From positions 1 through 64,000 of the forward strand of contig NZ_PDKG01000005.1 of NCBI RefSeq assembly GCF_004116725.1: DNA of 64,000 nt. Reading direction: 5' to 3'. The position numbers and the translations under genes are program-made. Of the stretch, positions 8,507 through 17,262 are shown in pieces; the stretch's first letter is position 1; each line of letters opens with the position of its first letter. The notes under the pieces are model-generated. The model worked only from the letters and a program-made list of their open reading frames with translations. It searched no databases and was not told where the DNA came from. This DNA is from Arcobacter sp. CECT 8986. GTDB taxonomy: Bacteria > Campylobacterota > Campylobacteria > Campylobacterales > Arcobacteraceae.

Positions 8507-9409
8507 TTATTCTTTATTTTTAAAATATATTAATAAAATCAGAAGTATTGTAGATAAAAATAGTGGATAAAAATAGTAATACTCTTTTAAAACAACTTTA
8601 TTTTGTTTTACTTTTGATTTTTCTAAACTATCAATTTGAGAGTATATTTGTACTAAATCCTCTTTACTATTTGCATTAAAATATTTACCATTTGTTTGAT
8701 TAGCAATTTCATTTAATATATATTCATTTTGGCTATGTATTCCAATTGTATAAACTTTTATATTATATTTTTTTAAAAGTTTTAAAGTAATTTGATATGG
8801 AATTTTACTTGAAGTATCTTCTCCATCTGTTAGTACTATAATAACTTTACTTTTAGCAGTTGAATTTTTTAATATTTTTACACTACTTACTAATGAATCA
8901 AATAATGCAGTTCTTGGACCAACTATTCCTATATCTAAATAGTTTAAAATCTCTTTTTGTGCTTGCTTATCAAAGCTTAAAGTAGATGCAACTAATGAAC
9001 TGTTTCCAAATACAACAAGTGCTATATTGTCATTTACTCTTTTTGTTATAAACTCACCAACAAGTTGTTTTACTACATCAAATCTATTTTCATTTATATT
9101 AAACTTATTGAAACCTTTTTGTTGCATTGAATCACTTGTATCAAGACTTAAAACAATATCAATTCCATCACTATTTATATATTGAGTATTTTTTATTTTT
9201 ATAGGAGAAGCAAGAGCAGTCACAGCTAATATAACTGCTAAATATTTTAATACTTCAACAAAAGATGAACTTTTTTGAGTACTTTTTTGTAATAAAAATA
9301 GATGTGGCATAAAAATCGTTGATTCTTTTGCTTTACAATATTTAAAACATAAAAAGAAAATAATTAAAATTAAAAATACATATGGATATTCAAAACTAAG
9401 ATTATACAT
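8507..9409 (-). CDS. BatA-like von Willebrand factor A membrane protein
   Basis: This 300-residue protein has two N-terminal membrane helices (about 9-21 and 55-67), a VWA domain and a C-terminal membrane helix near 276-293. The metal-ion-dependent adhesion site is intact: D90-T-S92-D-S94, with the later conserved Thr in GPRTALFD and Asp in VLTDGEDTS. VWA proteins of this architecture (BatA type) work with MoxR AAA+ ATPases and DUF58 proteins in the cell envelope. Its start overlaps the preceding gene by eight bases, showing translational coupling. The cellular role of such clusters is poorly known; maturation of envelope or metalloenzyme complexes is the usual proposal. Confidence 0.88.
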   Translation of the reverse strand: MYNLSFEYPYVFLILIIFFLCFKYCKAKESTIFMPHLFLLQKSTQKSSSFVEVLKYLAVILAVTALASPIKIKNTQYINSDGIDIVLSLDTSDSMQQKGFNKFNINENRFDVVKQLVGEFITKRVNDNIALVVFGNSSLVASTLSFDKQAQKEILNYLDIGIVGPRTALFDSLVSSVKILKNSTAKSKVIIVLTDGEDTSSKIPYQITLKLLKKYNIKVYTIGIHSQNEYILNEIANQTNGKYFNANSKEDLVQIYSQIDSLEKSKVKQNKVVLKEYYYFYPLFLSTILLILLIYFKNKE

Positions 9410-9788
9410 CTACTGAATCCATAAATCTATGAAATTGATTGATTACATTATTATCAAAGGTATTTACATCTTTTTTATATTTATACTCTTCTAAATTCTC
9501 AATTAGTTCATAATACAATTTTTTACTTCTATCATCTTTTGCCACAATTCTTCCATATTTTGTAATTTTATAAGCATCTTCTTTGCTATTATCAAGAGTA
9601 ATATTTTCTAATATTTCAAATGCAATCTCTTCTTTTGTTTTTTTCTTATTTAGAAATGATTTTATTATAAAGTATAAAACAACTATACAAATTATACTTA
9701 TAAATATAATCAAGGATATGTATATATAAAAAGAGTAATCGGGAATTGTAACAAGATTTTTAATATCATGTATTTTTAATTCATTCAT
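9402..9788 (-). CDS. DUF4381-like small membrane protein
   Basis: The 128-residue protein has one long hydrophobic helix at about residues 22-47, then a basic, helical cytoplasmic tail with EEIAFEILENI and DAYKITKYGR. Layout and position, between a DUF58 protein and a VWA protein downstream of moxR, match the DUF4381 proteins of MoxR operons. The similarity is by architecture and context rather than by a signature motif. The start codon overlaps the DUF58 stop and its end overlaps the VWA start. Confidence 0.7.
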   Translation of the reverse strand: MNELKIHDIKNLVTIPDYSFYIYISLIIFISIICIVVLYFIIKSFLNKKKTKEEIAFEILENITLDNSKEDAYKITKYGRIVAKDDRSKKLYYELIENLEEYKYKKDVNTFDNNVINQFHRFMDSVDV

Positions 9789-10621
9789 TATTTCATTAAC
9801 CTTACTAATTTTGAAAAAGGATTTTCATCTGTATATATTTTTACAAAATTTATATTACATTTTCTTAGGTGTTCATAAAGAATGTGGTCATTGTTTTTTA
9901 ATAACTCTTTATATTCATTAATTGAACTTTTGTCTAAAATACCTTTGTATTCAACACCATTTTCTAAATCTCTTAGTTGAACATTTCCTAGTGTAGTTAA
10001 ATTTTCTTCAAATTTATCTCTTACTATAATTACTACAACTTCATGTTTTTTACTTAATAGTTTCAAGTCAATTTTTGAACTATCAAAAAAATCACCAATC
10101 AAAAATATCAATGATCTTCTTTTTAAGTGTGAAAATAGTTCATTACAAATAGCTTTGTAATCACATTTTTTACCTATACTTTTATAATTGAAAATATTTT
10201 CAGCCATTTTATTTGCATTGAAATTTTTTTTACTTTTTTTTGTACAAACTTCAATACTATTATTTGCAATAAATGAAGAGAAAGTGTCTCCTTGTTTTAT
10301 TGCACTAAAAGCAAGAATAGAAGATATCTCACAAATTAAATCTTGTTTGAAAATATCAGTACCAAAATATACACTACCATTTAAAATAGGTACAATATTT
10401 ATATTTAACTCTTTTTGAGCATGAAAAACTTTTACATAGGGTTTTTGTAGTTTTGCACTAATAACCCAATCAATATTTTTTACATCTTCACCATATTCAT
10501 ACTCTTTTAGTTCTAAAAAGTCATAACCTTCACCTTTTAGTTTAGAACTATTGTTTCCAACAATTTCACTAAAAACTTCTTTTTTACTTTTGATTAAAAT
10601 CTTTTTTAATTTTGTATTCAT
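9788..10621 (-). CDS. DUF58 family protein of MoxR operon
   Basis: This 277-residue protein has the DUF58 signature near the N-terminus: GEGYDFLELKEYEYGEDVK with IDWVISAKLQKPYVK directly after. In the family a VWA-like fold follows, seen here as RRSLIFLIGDFFDSS at about 190-204. There are no N-terminal membrane helices, unlike many longer DUF58 proteins, so this is the short cytoplasmic type. The gene abuts moxR and shares its end base with that stop codon. It probably links the AAA+ ATPase to the membrane VWA protein. Confidence 0.88.
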   Translation of the reverse strand: MNTKLKKILIKSKKEVFSEIVGNNSSKLKGEGYDFLELKEYEYGEDVKNIDWVISAKLQKPYVKVFHAQKELNINIVPILNGSVYFGTDIFKQDLICEISSILAFSAIKQGDTFSSFIANNSIEVCTKKSKKNFNANKMAENIFNYKSIGKKCDYKAICNELFSHLKRRSLIFLIGDFFDSSKIDLKLLSKKHEVVVIIVRDKFEENLTTLGNVQLRDLENGVEYKGILDKSSINEYKELLKNNDHILYEHLRKCNINFVKIYTDENPFSKLVRLMK

Positions 10622-11574
10622 TAAGGTATGTCAATAGTCTCTATTATTTTTTGTATTACATCATCAACATTAATATCTTGTGCTTGAGCTTCATAACTTA
10701 ATATAACTCTATGTCTTAAAACATTTTTCACAATTAAAGCTACATCAATAGGGCTAACATAATCATTGCCTCTTATATATGCTTGTGCTTTTACTGCTTT
10801 AAACATATCAATTGTAGCCCTTGGACTTGCTCCAAACTCAATTTGAGAAGCAATCTCTTCTAAGCCATAATTTTTTGGATCTCTTGTAGCACAAATAATA
10901 TCTACAATATACTCTTCAATTTCTTTATCCATATGAACTTCAAAAATCTCTTCTTTTATTTTTTCAAGTTCATTTTTATTAATAATAGTATTTAAATTAA
11001 TCTCTTCTTTACTAGATGCCATTTTTGCAATTTCATACTCTTGCTCTTTTGTATTGTATGAAACTACAATTTTAAACATAAACCTATCTAGTTGCGCTTC
11101 AGGTAAAGAGTAAGCTCCCTCTTGTTCTATTGGGTTTTGTGTTGCTAAAACTAAAAATGGTTTATCAATTGAAAAACTATTATCACCAATAGTAACTTGT
11201 CTTTCTTGCATAACTTCAAGAAGTGCTGATTGTACTTTTGCTGGAGCTCTATTTATCTCATCTGCTAATAATAAGTTTGTAAAAACAGGACCTTTTTTTA
11301 TTTTGAATTCAGCAGTTTTCATATCATAGATTTGTGCACCAATAATATCACTTGGCAATAAATCAGGAGTAAATTGAACTCTTTTAAAATCTAAATCTAT
11401 TGTTTTTGCTAAAGCATTAACCGTTGTAGTTTTTGCAAGACCTGGAACACCTTCAAGTAAAATGTGACCATTTGTTAATAATCCAATTAACAACGCATCA
11501 ATCATCTCTTCTTGACCAATTATTTTTTTAGATAACTCTTTTTTTATTTGTAAAATAACTTCAAAACTATTCAT
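10621..11574 (-). CDS. MoxR family AAA+ ATPase
   Basis: This 317-residue AAA+ ATPase is the first gene of a five-gene minus-strand operon. The Walker A is GVPGLAKTTT at about residues 39-48, Walker B is LLADEINRAPAKVQSALLEVMQE at about 102-124 (a MoxR hallmark), sensor I is LATQNPIEQEGAYSLPEAQLDRF, and arginine-rich ASPRAT comes near 250. MoxR proteins act as chaperone-like ATPases with VWA-domain partners, here encoded downstream. The start is preceded by AAAAGGTAATAA. The region 11575-11692 is a divergent promoter region shared with the lytic transglycosylase. Confidence 0.94.
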   Translation of the reverse strand: MNSFEVILQIKKELSKKIIGQEEMIDALLIGLLTNGHILLEGVPGLAKTTTVNALAKTIDLDFKRVQFTPDLLPSDIIGAQIYDMKTAEFKIKKGPVFTNLLLADEINRAPAKVQSALLEVMQERQVTIGDNSFSIDKPFLVLATQNPIEQEGAYSLPEAQLDRFMFKIVVSYNTKEQEYEIAKMASSKEEINLNTIINKNELEKIKEEIFEVHMDKEIEEYIVDIICATRDPKNYGLEEIASQIEFGASPRATIDMFKAVKAQAYIRGNDYVSPIDVALIVKNVLRHRVILSYEAQAQDINVDDVIQKIIETIDIP

Positions 11575-11692
11575 ATATATATTATTACCTTTTTTTTGAT
11601 TTTTAATTTTATCAAAATAGAAATAAATGCAGTTTAAAACAAAAAATTACAAATTCAAGCTGAATGTATATATTTTTTGTTAAAATTAATTT

Positions 11693-12871
11693 ATGAAAAA
11701 GAGTATATTTACACTAATATTGATATTTTTTTTAGTTGGTTGTAGTGGAACAGATATATACAATCTGACAAGAGCAGCAGTTAGTAAAGACCCTTCAATT
11801 GCATTTAAATCTTTAGCTAAATCTAAAGGAATAGCATATGCAACAAATCCAAAAAGTTTAGAAAATGATATTAAATCATTAGATAAAAATTTTACAAAAT
11901 TTATTCTTGCATTTACAAAAGCTATTAGTGGTGAGTGGGGAAAAGATAATGTAGAGTTACCTAAACAAAAAGAGTATGTTAAATATATGCAAAACTACAA
12001 AAGTAGGGCATTGATTGATTTTGATAGAGGTTTAGTTACTGTTGAAACAATTGATGAAAAAAATACAAAAGATAGTTTGCAAAATGCTATTGTAACTGCA
12101 CTTTTGCTTCCTGATGACCCTCAATCAGCAGATTTATTTAATTCAAATGAAGTTAAATTAGGGAAAACACCCTATTTATTAGGTGAAGTAAAAGATGACC
12201 AAAATAAAAATATTAGATACTCATGGAGAGCAAATAGATTTGCTTCTATTTTGACAAAAAATATAAAATATAAAACAATCAAAAAAGATAACAAAAGTTT
12301 AAAAGTATCATATGTTGAAATTCCTATGGTAAAAGACCATGCCACAATTAGAGTTGCAAAATTTAAAAATATAGTAGAGACTTATTCAAAAAAATATAAC
12401 ATAAGTAGAAATCTAATTTATGCAATTATAAAAACAGAGAGTAATTTTAACCAATTTGCAATAAGTAGTGCAGGTGCGATAGGTTTAATGCAAATTGTAC
12501 CTACAACAGCTGGACAAGATGCATATAAATATCTAACAAATAAAAACTATACACCAACAAAATCTTATTTATTTAATGCAAATAATAATATAAAATTAGG
12601 TACTGTTTATCTAAAAATTTTAAATGATAGATATTTAAGTGGAATTTATAATAAAGTATCAAAAGAGTATTGTGTGATAAGTGCTTATAATACAGGAAGT
12701 GGAAATGTTCTTAAAACATTCAGTTCAAATAAAACAAAAGCAAAAAATATTATAAATCAAAGTAGTGCTTCTAAAGTTTATAAAAAACTTATAAATGATT
12801 TACCTTACACAGAAACAAGAAGATATCTCAAAAAAGTTGTTAACAATAAAAAAGAGTTTGTTGCTTTATAA
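11693..12871 (+). CDS. mltC: MltC-like lipoprotein murein transglycosylase
   Basis: A lipoprotein signal ends in the lipobox LVGC with Cys17 as lipidation site. An N-terminal domain of the MltC type (about residues 40-190) precedes an SLT catalytic domain from about 225. The catalytic glutamate is E249 in IIKTESNFNQ, followed by the family motif SSAGAIGLMQIVP and, later, YNTGSGNV. These enzymes cleave the MurNAc-GlcNAc bond of peptidoglycan, producing 1,6-anhydro ends, and sit on the outer membrane facing the periplasm. It is transcribed alone, divergent from the moxR operon. I am sure of the transglycosylase activity; MltC versus another subfamily is slightly less certain. Confidence 0.9.
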   Translation: MKKSIFTLILIFFLVGCSGTDIYNLTRAAVSKDPSIAFKSLAKSKGIAYATNPKSLENDIKSLDKNFTKFILAFTKAISGEWGKDNVELPKQKEYVKYMQNYKSRALIDFDRGLVTVETIDEKNTKDSLQNAIVTALLLPDDPQSADLFNSNEVKLGKTPYLLGEVKDDQNKNIRYSWRANRFASILTKNIKYKTIKKDNKSLKVSYVEIPMVKDHATIRVAKFKNIVETYSKKYNISRNLIYAIIKTESNFNQFAISSAGAIGLMQIVPTTAGQDAYKYLTNKNYTPTKSYLFNANNNIKLGTVYLKILNDRYLSGIYNKVSKEYCVISAYNTGSGNVLKTFSSNKTKAKNIINQSSASKVYKKLINDLPYTETRRYLKKVVNNKKEFVAL

Positions 12872-12958
12872 AAGTAACAAATTCAACAAAAAATACTCAT
12901 AAAATAAATTAAAAAAAACTTATTTATTGATATAAAATATATACAATATGAAAAATAA

Positions 12959-12985
12959 ATACACATAATGTGTATATTATATACA
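12959..12985. promoter_or_regulatory. Overlapping dyads upstream of betaine transporter
   Basis: ATACACA-TAA-TGTGTAT (12959-12975) is a perfect 7-3-7 palindrome. It overlaps a second dyad TGTATA-TTA-TATACA at 12971-12985. They lie about 60-95 bases before the probable translation start of the ProV homologue, where an operator for osmotic or substrate control would be expected. The regulator is unknown. Confidence 0.5.
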
Positions 12986-13053
12986 TAAAAAATTTGTAAA
13001 ATTACTAATTTTATTCTATAATTGTTCTGACTCTATGTATTAAGGAGGATGAT

Positions 13054-14259
13054 ATCGAAGAGATTAGAAAAAATAAACTAGTCGTCAAAAATCTTTATAA
13101 AGTCTTTGGGTCCAGTCCTAAAAAGGCTATGACTCTTTTAAAAGAGGGAATAAATAAAGATGAAATTTTTAAAAAAACGGGTATGACAATAGGAGTTAAA
13201 GATGCCTCTTTTGAGATAAAAGAGGGAGAAATCTTTGTAATAATGGGACTTTCAGGTTCTGGTAAATCTACACTTGTAAGATTACTTAATAGACTTATTG
13301 AGCCAACTTCTGGCCAAATATTTATTGATAATACAAATATAACTAACTTAACAGATAAAGAACTTATAGATATAAGAAGAGAAAAAATCTCTATGGTTTT
13401 TCAATCTTTTGCACTTATGCCACATATGAATATTATTGATAATGTATCTTTTGGATTGGAATTAAGCGGTATTTCAAAAGAGCAAAGATATGAAAAAGCA
13501 AGAATTGCACTTTCTCAAGTTGGTCTTGCTCAACACGAATTATCATATCCAGAAGAGTTAAGTGGTGGTATGCAACAAAGAGTAGGTTTAGCTAGAGCCT
13601 TAGCTAATAACCCAGATATATTGTTAATGGATGAAGCTTTTTCGGCACTTGATCCTTTAATTAGAACAGAGATGCAAGATGAACTTTTGACTTTACAAAG
13701 TGAAGAACAGCGTACTATTGTTTTTATTTCACATGATTTAGATGAAGCAATTAGAATTGGAGATAGAATTGCAATAATGCAACACGGTGAAATATCCCAA
13801 ATAGGAACACCAGAAGAGATAATCAATAATCCTGCAAATGATTATGTAAAATCATTTTTTAAAGGGGTTGATGTAACTTCAGTTCTAAATGCTTCTCATA
13901 TAGCTACAAAAGTTCGTTCTACAATTATTAATAAAGAAGGAACAGGAGTAAAATCAGCATTACAATATTTATCTGATTTTGATGATGATTTTGCATATTT
14001 TGTTGAAAAAAGCGGAAAATATTTAGGTTTATTGACTTTAGATTCTTTAAAAGAGCAAAAAAAATTAGGTGGAACAATTAAAGATGCAATAATTGATGAA
14101 AAACCTATAAATGAAAATTTACAAATATCTGAGTTTATATCTGATATTGCAGCTCACAAATATCCTACTGCTGTAATAGATGACAAAGGAAAATATAAAG
14201 GAACAATTTCAAAAAGTAGATTATTGAAAATTTTTGATGAAGGAGTAGATTATGAGTAG
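13054..14259 (+). CDS. proV: Glycine betaine/proline ABC transporter ATPase (ProV-type)
   Basis: This is the ATPase of an osmoprotectant importer. Walker A is GLSGSGKST, the signature is [15 protein letters not shown], Walker B is [13 protein letters not shown], and two C-terminal CBS-like repeats follow, as in ProV/OpuAA. The first in-frame ATG is at 13129, but homology to ProV starts earlier: codons from 13075 encode [18 protein letters not shown], which matches the conserved ProV N-terminus. No ATG, GTG or TTG lies in frame between the upstream stop (13006) and 13129. AGGAGG at 13043-13048 stands five bases before an in-frame ATC at 13054, which I take as the likely start; ATT at 13063 is an alternative. 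The 3' end overlaps proW by eight bases. The exact 5' end is uncertain, the identity is not. Confidence 0.88.
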   Translation: MEEIRKNKLVVKNLYKVFGSSPKKAMTLLKEGINKDEIFKKTGMTIGVKDASFEIKEGEIFVIMGLSGSGKSTLVRLLNRLIEPTSGQIFIDNTNITNLTDKELIDIRREKISMVFQSFALMPHMNIIDNVSFGLELSGISKEQRYEKARIALSQVGLAQHELSYPEELSGGMQQRVGLARALANNPDILLMDEAFSALDPLIRTEMQDELLTLQSEEQRTIVFISHDLDEAIRIGDRIAIMQHGEISQIGTPEEIINNPANDYVKSFFKGVDVTSVLNASHIATKVRSTIINKEGTGVKSALQYLSDFDDDFAYFVEKSGKYLGLLTLDSLKEQKKLGGTIKDAIIDEKPINENLQISEFISDIAAHKYPTAVIDDKGKYKGTISKSRLLKIFDEGVDYE

Positions 14260-15283
14260 TGATCCTTGGGGAAATGCTTCTGCTTCTCAAGCAGATAAAC
14301 AATCATCTGTTGATTGGACGTCTAATATAGATACATCAAATATTGATAATACAACAAATTTTGATATTTTACATCCATTTAAAGATTCAATTATTCCTTT
14401 TGATGATTGGACAAATCATGGGATTGATTGGTTAGTTGAGAACTTTAGAGAGTTTTTTCTTTATACAAAAGCACCAATTGATATTGTATTAAAAGCAATT
14501 GAGAGTTTTTTACAATATCTATCTCCTTATGTAGTAATTGCTTTTTTTGTATTACTTGCTTTACAATTTTCTACAAAGAAAATGGCATTTGGGACATTTT
14601 TATCACTTTTAGTAATTGGTTTTATTGGTGCTTGGGAAGAAGCAATGATAACTTTAGCTTTAGTAATAACTGCCGTTTTATTTTCTATTCTTATAGGATT
14701 GCCTTTGGGTATATGGACAGCAAAAAGTGAAAGGGCAAATAAAATAGTACGTCCAATATTAGATGCAATGCAGACAACACCAGCATTTGTTTACTTAATT
14801 CCAATAGTTATGCTATTTGGAATTGGTAATGTTCCTGGTGTTATTGTGACTATTATATTTGCACTACCTCCTTTAATTAGACTTACAAATCTAGGTATTC
14901 GACAAGTACCAAAAGATTTGATAGAGGCTTCAAGATCTTTTGGTGCAAATTCTAAACAGATGTTATGGAAAGTTCAAATTCCAGTTGCAATGCCAACAAT
15001 TATGGCAGGAGTAAATCAGACTTTAATGCTTGCTTTATCAATGGTTGTAATTGCTTCAATGATTGCAGTTGGTGGACTTGGACAAATGGTATTAAATGGA
15101 ATTGGAAGACTTGATGTTGGTTTAGCTGCTGTTGGTGGTTTAGGAATAGTTCTTTTAGCTGTTATATTAGATAGATTAACTCAATCAATGGGAAAAAAAG
15201 ATAAAAATATAAAATTTAAGTGGTATGAAACAGGACCAGTTGGAATAGTATATAAAATAGTAAAAGGAAGAAAAAATGTTTAA
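14252..15283 (+). CDS. proW: Glycine betaine/proline ABC transporter permease (ProW-type)
   Basis: The 343-residue inner-membrane permease has a long hydrophilic N-terminal part (about residues 1-90, including [15 protein letters not shown]) typical of ProW, followed by about six to seven membrane helices. The EAA-type loop that docks on the ATPase is [29 protein letters not shown] at about 215-243, and the conserved [17 protein letters not shown] follows. It overlaps proV at its start and proX at its end, so the three genes are one operon. Confidence 0.95.
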   Translation: MSSDPWGNASASQADKQSSVDWTSNIDTSNIDNTTNFDILHPFKDSIIPFDDWTNHGIDWLVENFREFFLYTKAPIDIVLKAIESFLQYLSPYVVIAFFVLLALQFSTKKMAFGTFLSLLVIGFIGAWEEAMITLALVITAVLFSILIGLPLGIWTAKSERANKIVRPILDAMQTTPAFVYLIPIVMLFGIGNVPGVIVTIIFALPPLIRLTNLGIRQVPKDLIEASRSFGANSKQMLWKVQIPVAMPTIMAGVNQTLMLALSMVVIASMIAVGGLGQMVLNGIGRLDVGLAAVGGLGIVLLAVILDRLTQSMGKKDKNIKFKWYETGPVGIVYKIVKGRKNV

Positions 15284-16250
15284 TAAAAAGATTTTAATTA
15301 CAATAGCTTCATTATTTGTTTTTACAAGTTCTTTATTTGCAGTAAAAGTTACTGCTTTAAAAACGACAATTGCAGAAGAGGCTTTTCAGACAAAAATTGT
15401 AGTAAGTTTAGTAAAAAAATTAGGTTATGATGTAGAACTTACAAATGGTGTATCTTATGATATTGCTTATCAAACAATTGCTAATAATGCAAAAAGTGAT
15501 GATGTATATTTTCTTGCAGTGAATTGGGACCCTTTACATAATGGAAAGATAAAAGCTCTTGGAGAAGATAAATTTGCAAGATATAATCCTTTTATAAAAG
15601 GTTGTGCACAAGGTTATTTAATAGATAAAAAAACAGCACAAAAATATAATATTAAATATATAAATGATTTGAAAAATCCAAAAATTGCAAAACTATTTGA
15701 TTTAAATGGTGATGGAAAAGCAGACTTAGCAGGATGTAATGCTGGTTGGGGTTGTGAAAAAGTTATTGAGTATCAATTAGATGCATTTAAATTAAGAGAT
15801 ACAATTAAACATAATCAAGGTGAATATTCAGCATTAATAGCAGATACAATAGCAAATTATAAAAATGGTAAACCAATTTTATATTATACATGGACTCCTT
15901 ATTGGGTTAGTGGAAAATTAGTTCCTGGACGTGATGTAGTATTTTTACAAGTTACACACTCAGCAAATCCAAATCAATCTTCGACAAAACTACCAAATGG
16001 TTCAGACTATGGTTTTGCAGTAAATTCTCAAAGAATTGTATCAAATGCCAGTGTTAGACAAAAACATAAAGATATTGCAAAATTATTTGATATTATAAAA
16101 GTAAATGTAAATGATATAAGTGGGCAAAATATGCTTATGAATAAAGGGCAAAAAAAAGATAAAGATATTAATAGACACGTTAAAATGTGGCTAGAAAAAA
16201 ATAAAACTAAAGTAGATGCTTGGATAAAAGAAGCAAAAGCTGCAAAATAA
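15276..16250 (+). CDS. proX: Glycine betaine-binding periplasmic protein (ProX-type)
   Basis: A 324-residue exported protein with an N-terminal signal peptide ending near FTSSLFA (about residue 22). It belongs to the OpuAC/ProX substrate-binding family. Several tryptophans in [14 protein letters not shown] and [15 protein letters not shown] are of the kind that form the aromatic cage around quaternary ammonium groups. Two further cysteines ([16 protein letters not shown]) may form disulfides. It is the last gene of the operon and is followed by an intrinsic terminator. Glycine betaine is the probable ligand, proline betaine or choline cannot be excluded. Confidence 0.93.
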   Translation: MFNKKILITIASLFVFTSSLFAVKVTALKTTIAEEAFQTKIVVSLVKKLGYDVELTNGVSYDIAYQTIANNAKSDDVYFLAVNWDPLHNGKIKALGEDKFARYNPFIKGCAQGYLIDKKTAQKYNIKYINDLKNPKIAKLFDLNGDGKADLAGCNAGWGCEKVIEYQLDAFKLRDTIKHNQGEYSALIADTIANYKNGKPILYYTWTPYWVSGKLVPGRDVVFLQVTHSANPNQSSTKLPNGSDYGFAVNSQRIVSNASVRQKHKDIAKLFDIIKVNVNDISGQNMLMNKGQKKDKDINRHVKMWLEKNKTKVDAWIKEAKAAK

Positions 16251-16260
16251 ATCATAAAAG

Positions 16261-16284
16261 GAAAAGAGAACTCTCTCTTTTTCT
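16261..16284 (+). terminator. Intrinsic terminator after proX
   Basis: AAAAGAGA (16262-16269) pairs with TCTCTTTT (16274-16281) around a four-base loop, with a T-rich 3' arm. It lies 11 bases after the proX stop and before the rpsB promoter, a natural end of the transporter transcript. Confidence 0.6.
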
Positions 16285-16315
16285 AGACTTAAACTTAAAT
16301 TAAAGTTAATTTAGA

Positions 16316-16321
16316 TATTAT
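16316..16321 (+). promoter_or_regulatory. -10 box of the rpsB-tsf operon
   Basis: TATTAT at 16316-16321 follows a T/A-rich upstream region without an obvious -35 box, the usual Campylobacterota pattern. It would start a transcript near 16328, giving a leader of about 140 bases that contains the structured element at 16366-16436. Confidence 0.5.
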
Positions 16322-16365
16322 ACGCGTTCTTAATTATCTTTAATCACTTTTAGATATGCAAGAAA

Positions 16366-16436
16366 CCTCACATGTGTCAGTCCTAAAATGGGTTGTATTA
16401 TTATTATGATACTAAGGGGCACAGAGGCAAAACCCA
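16366..16436 (+). promoter_or_regulatory. Structured rpsB leader with predicted pseudoknot
   Basis: CCTC (16366-16369) and TGTGTC (16373-16378) can pair with GAGG (16424-16427) and GGCACA (16418-16423), leaving only a three-base bulge on one side. The loop contains TGGGTT (16389-16394), a perfect complement of AACCCA (16431-16436) just outside the stem, forming an H-type pseudoknot. It ends 32 bases before the rpsB start codon. Autoregulatory leaders bound by ribosomal protein S2 are known upstream of rpsB in other bacteria, so this is a plausible S2-responsive element. The pairing is seen in the sequence, the function is inferred. Confidence 0.55.
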
Positions 16437-16468
16437 ATTGAAAAAAATAAAAACTTAGGAGAAACAAT

Positions 16469-17260
16469 ATGGTTACAATGAAAGACCTATTAGAATGTGG
16501 TGTACACTTCGGACACCAAACAAGAAGATGGAATCCAAAAATGAAAAAATTCATTTTCGGTGTTAGAAAAAATATTTATATTATCGACTTACAAAAAACG
16601 TTAAGATATTTCAGATATACATACAATGTAGTAAGAGATGCAGCTGCTGAAGGTCAAACTATGATCTTTGTTGGTACTAAAAAACAAGCTAGTGAAGCTG
16701 TAAAAAGAGCTGCTGAATCTTGTGGTATGCCATACGTTAACCACAGATGGTTAGGTGGTATGTTAACAAACTACGGTACAATCAAAAAATCAATTAGAAA
16801 ATTAGAAGTTATTAAAAAAATGAGAGAAGAAGGTCAATTTGATCTTTTAACTAAAAAAGAAGCTTTAATGCTTTCAAGAAAAGAAGAAAAATTAGAGTTA
16901 TATCTTGGTGGTATCAAAGAGATGAAAAACTTACCAGATTTAATGTTCGTTCTTGATGCAGTTAAAGAAAAAATTGCTATTAAAGAAGCAAGAAGATTAG
17001 GAATTAAAGTAGTTGCTCCATTAGATACAAACTGCGACCCTGATTTAGTTGATTTCCCAATTCCAGGAAATGATGATGCAATTAGATCAATTCAATTATT
17101 CTGCCAAGAAATGGCAGCAGCAGTAAATGAAGGTAAAGCAGCAGCTGCAGATGCAGAAGGTACTGATGAAGTAGAAGCTCCTGTAACTGAAGAAGAAGCA
17201 AAAGAAGTAGTTGCTGAAGCAGTAGCTGAGGAAGAAACTACAACTAAAGAGGAAGCGTAA
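16469..17260 (+). CDS. rpsB: Small ribosomal subunit protein S2
   Basis: The 263-residue protein begins [25 protein letters not shown], the conserved S2 start, and contains [11 protein letters not shown] and the family motif [20 protein letters not shown]2 binds the 30S subunit at the head-body junction. The C-terminus carries an unusually acidic, Ala/Glu-rich extension of about 40 residues. AGGAG lies seven bases before the ATG. The gene is followed two bases later by tsf, as in most bacteria. Confidence 0.98.
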   Translation: MVTMKDLLECGVHFGHQTRRWNPKMKKFIFGVRKNIYIIDLQKTLRYFRYTYNVVRDAAAEGQTMIFVGTKKQASEAVKRAAESCGMPYVNHRWLGGMLTNYGTIKKSIRKLEVIKKMREEGQFDLLTKKEALMLSRKEEKLELYLGGIKEMKNLPDLMFVLDAVKEKIAIKEARRLGIKVVAPLDTNCDPDLVDFPIPGNDDAIRSIQLFCQEMAAAVNEGKAAAADAEGTDEVEAPVTEEEAKEVVAEAVAEEETTTKEEA

Positions 17261-17262
17261 TC

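Noticed and set aside
13129-13131. ATG 13129 as start of proV
   Set aside because: ProV-conserved residues are encoded upstream of it and the good ribosome binding site is 80 bases away.
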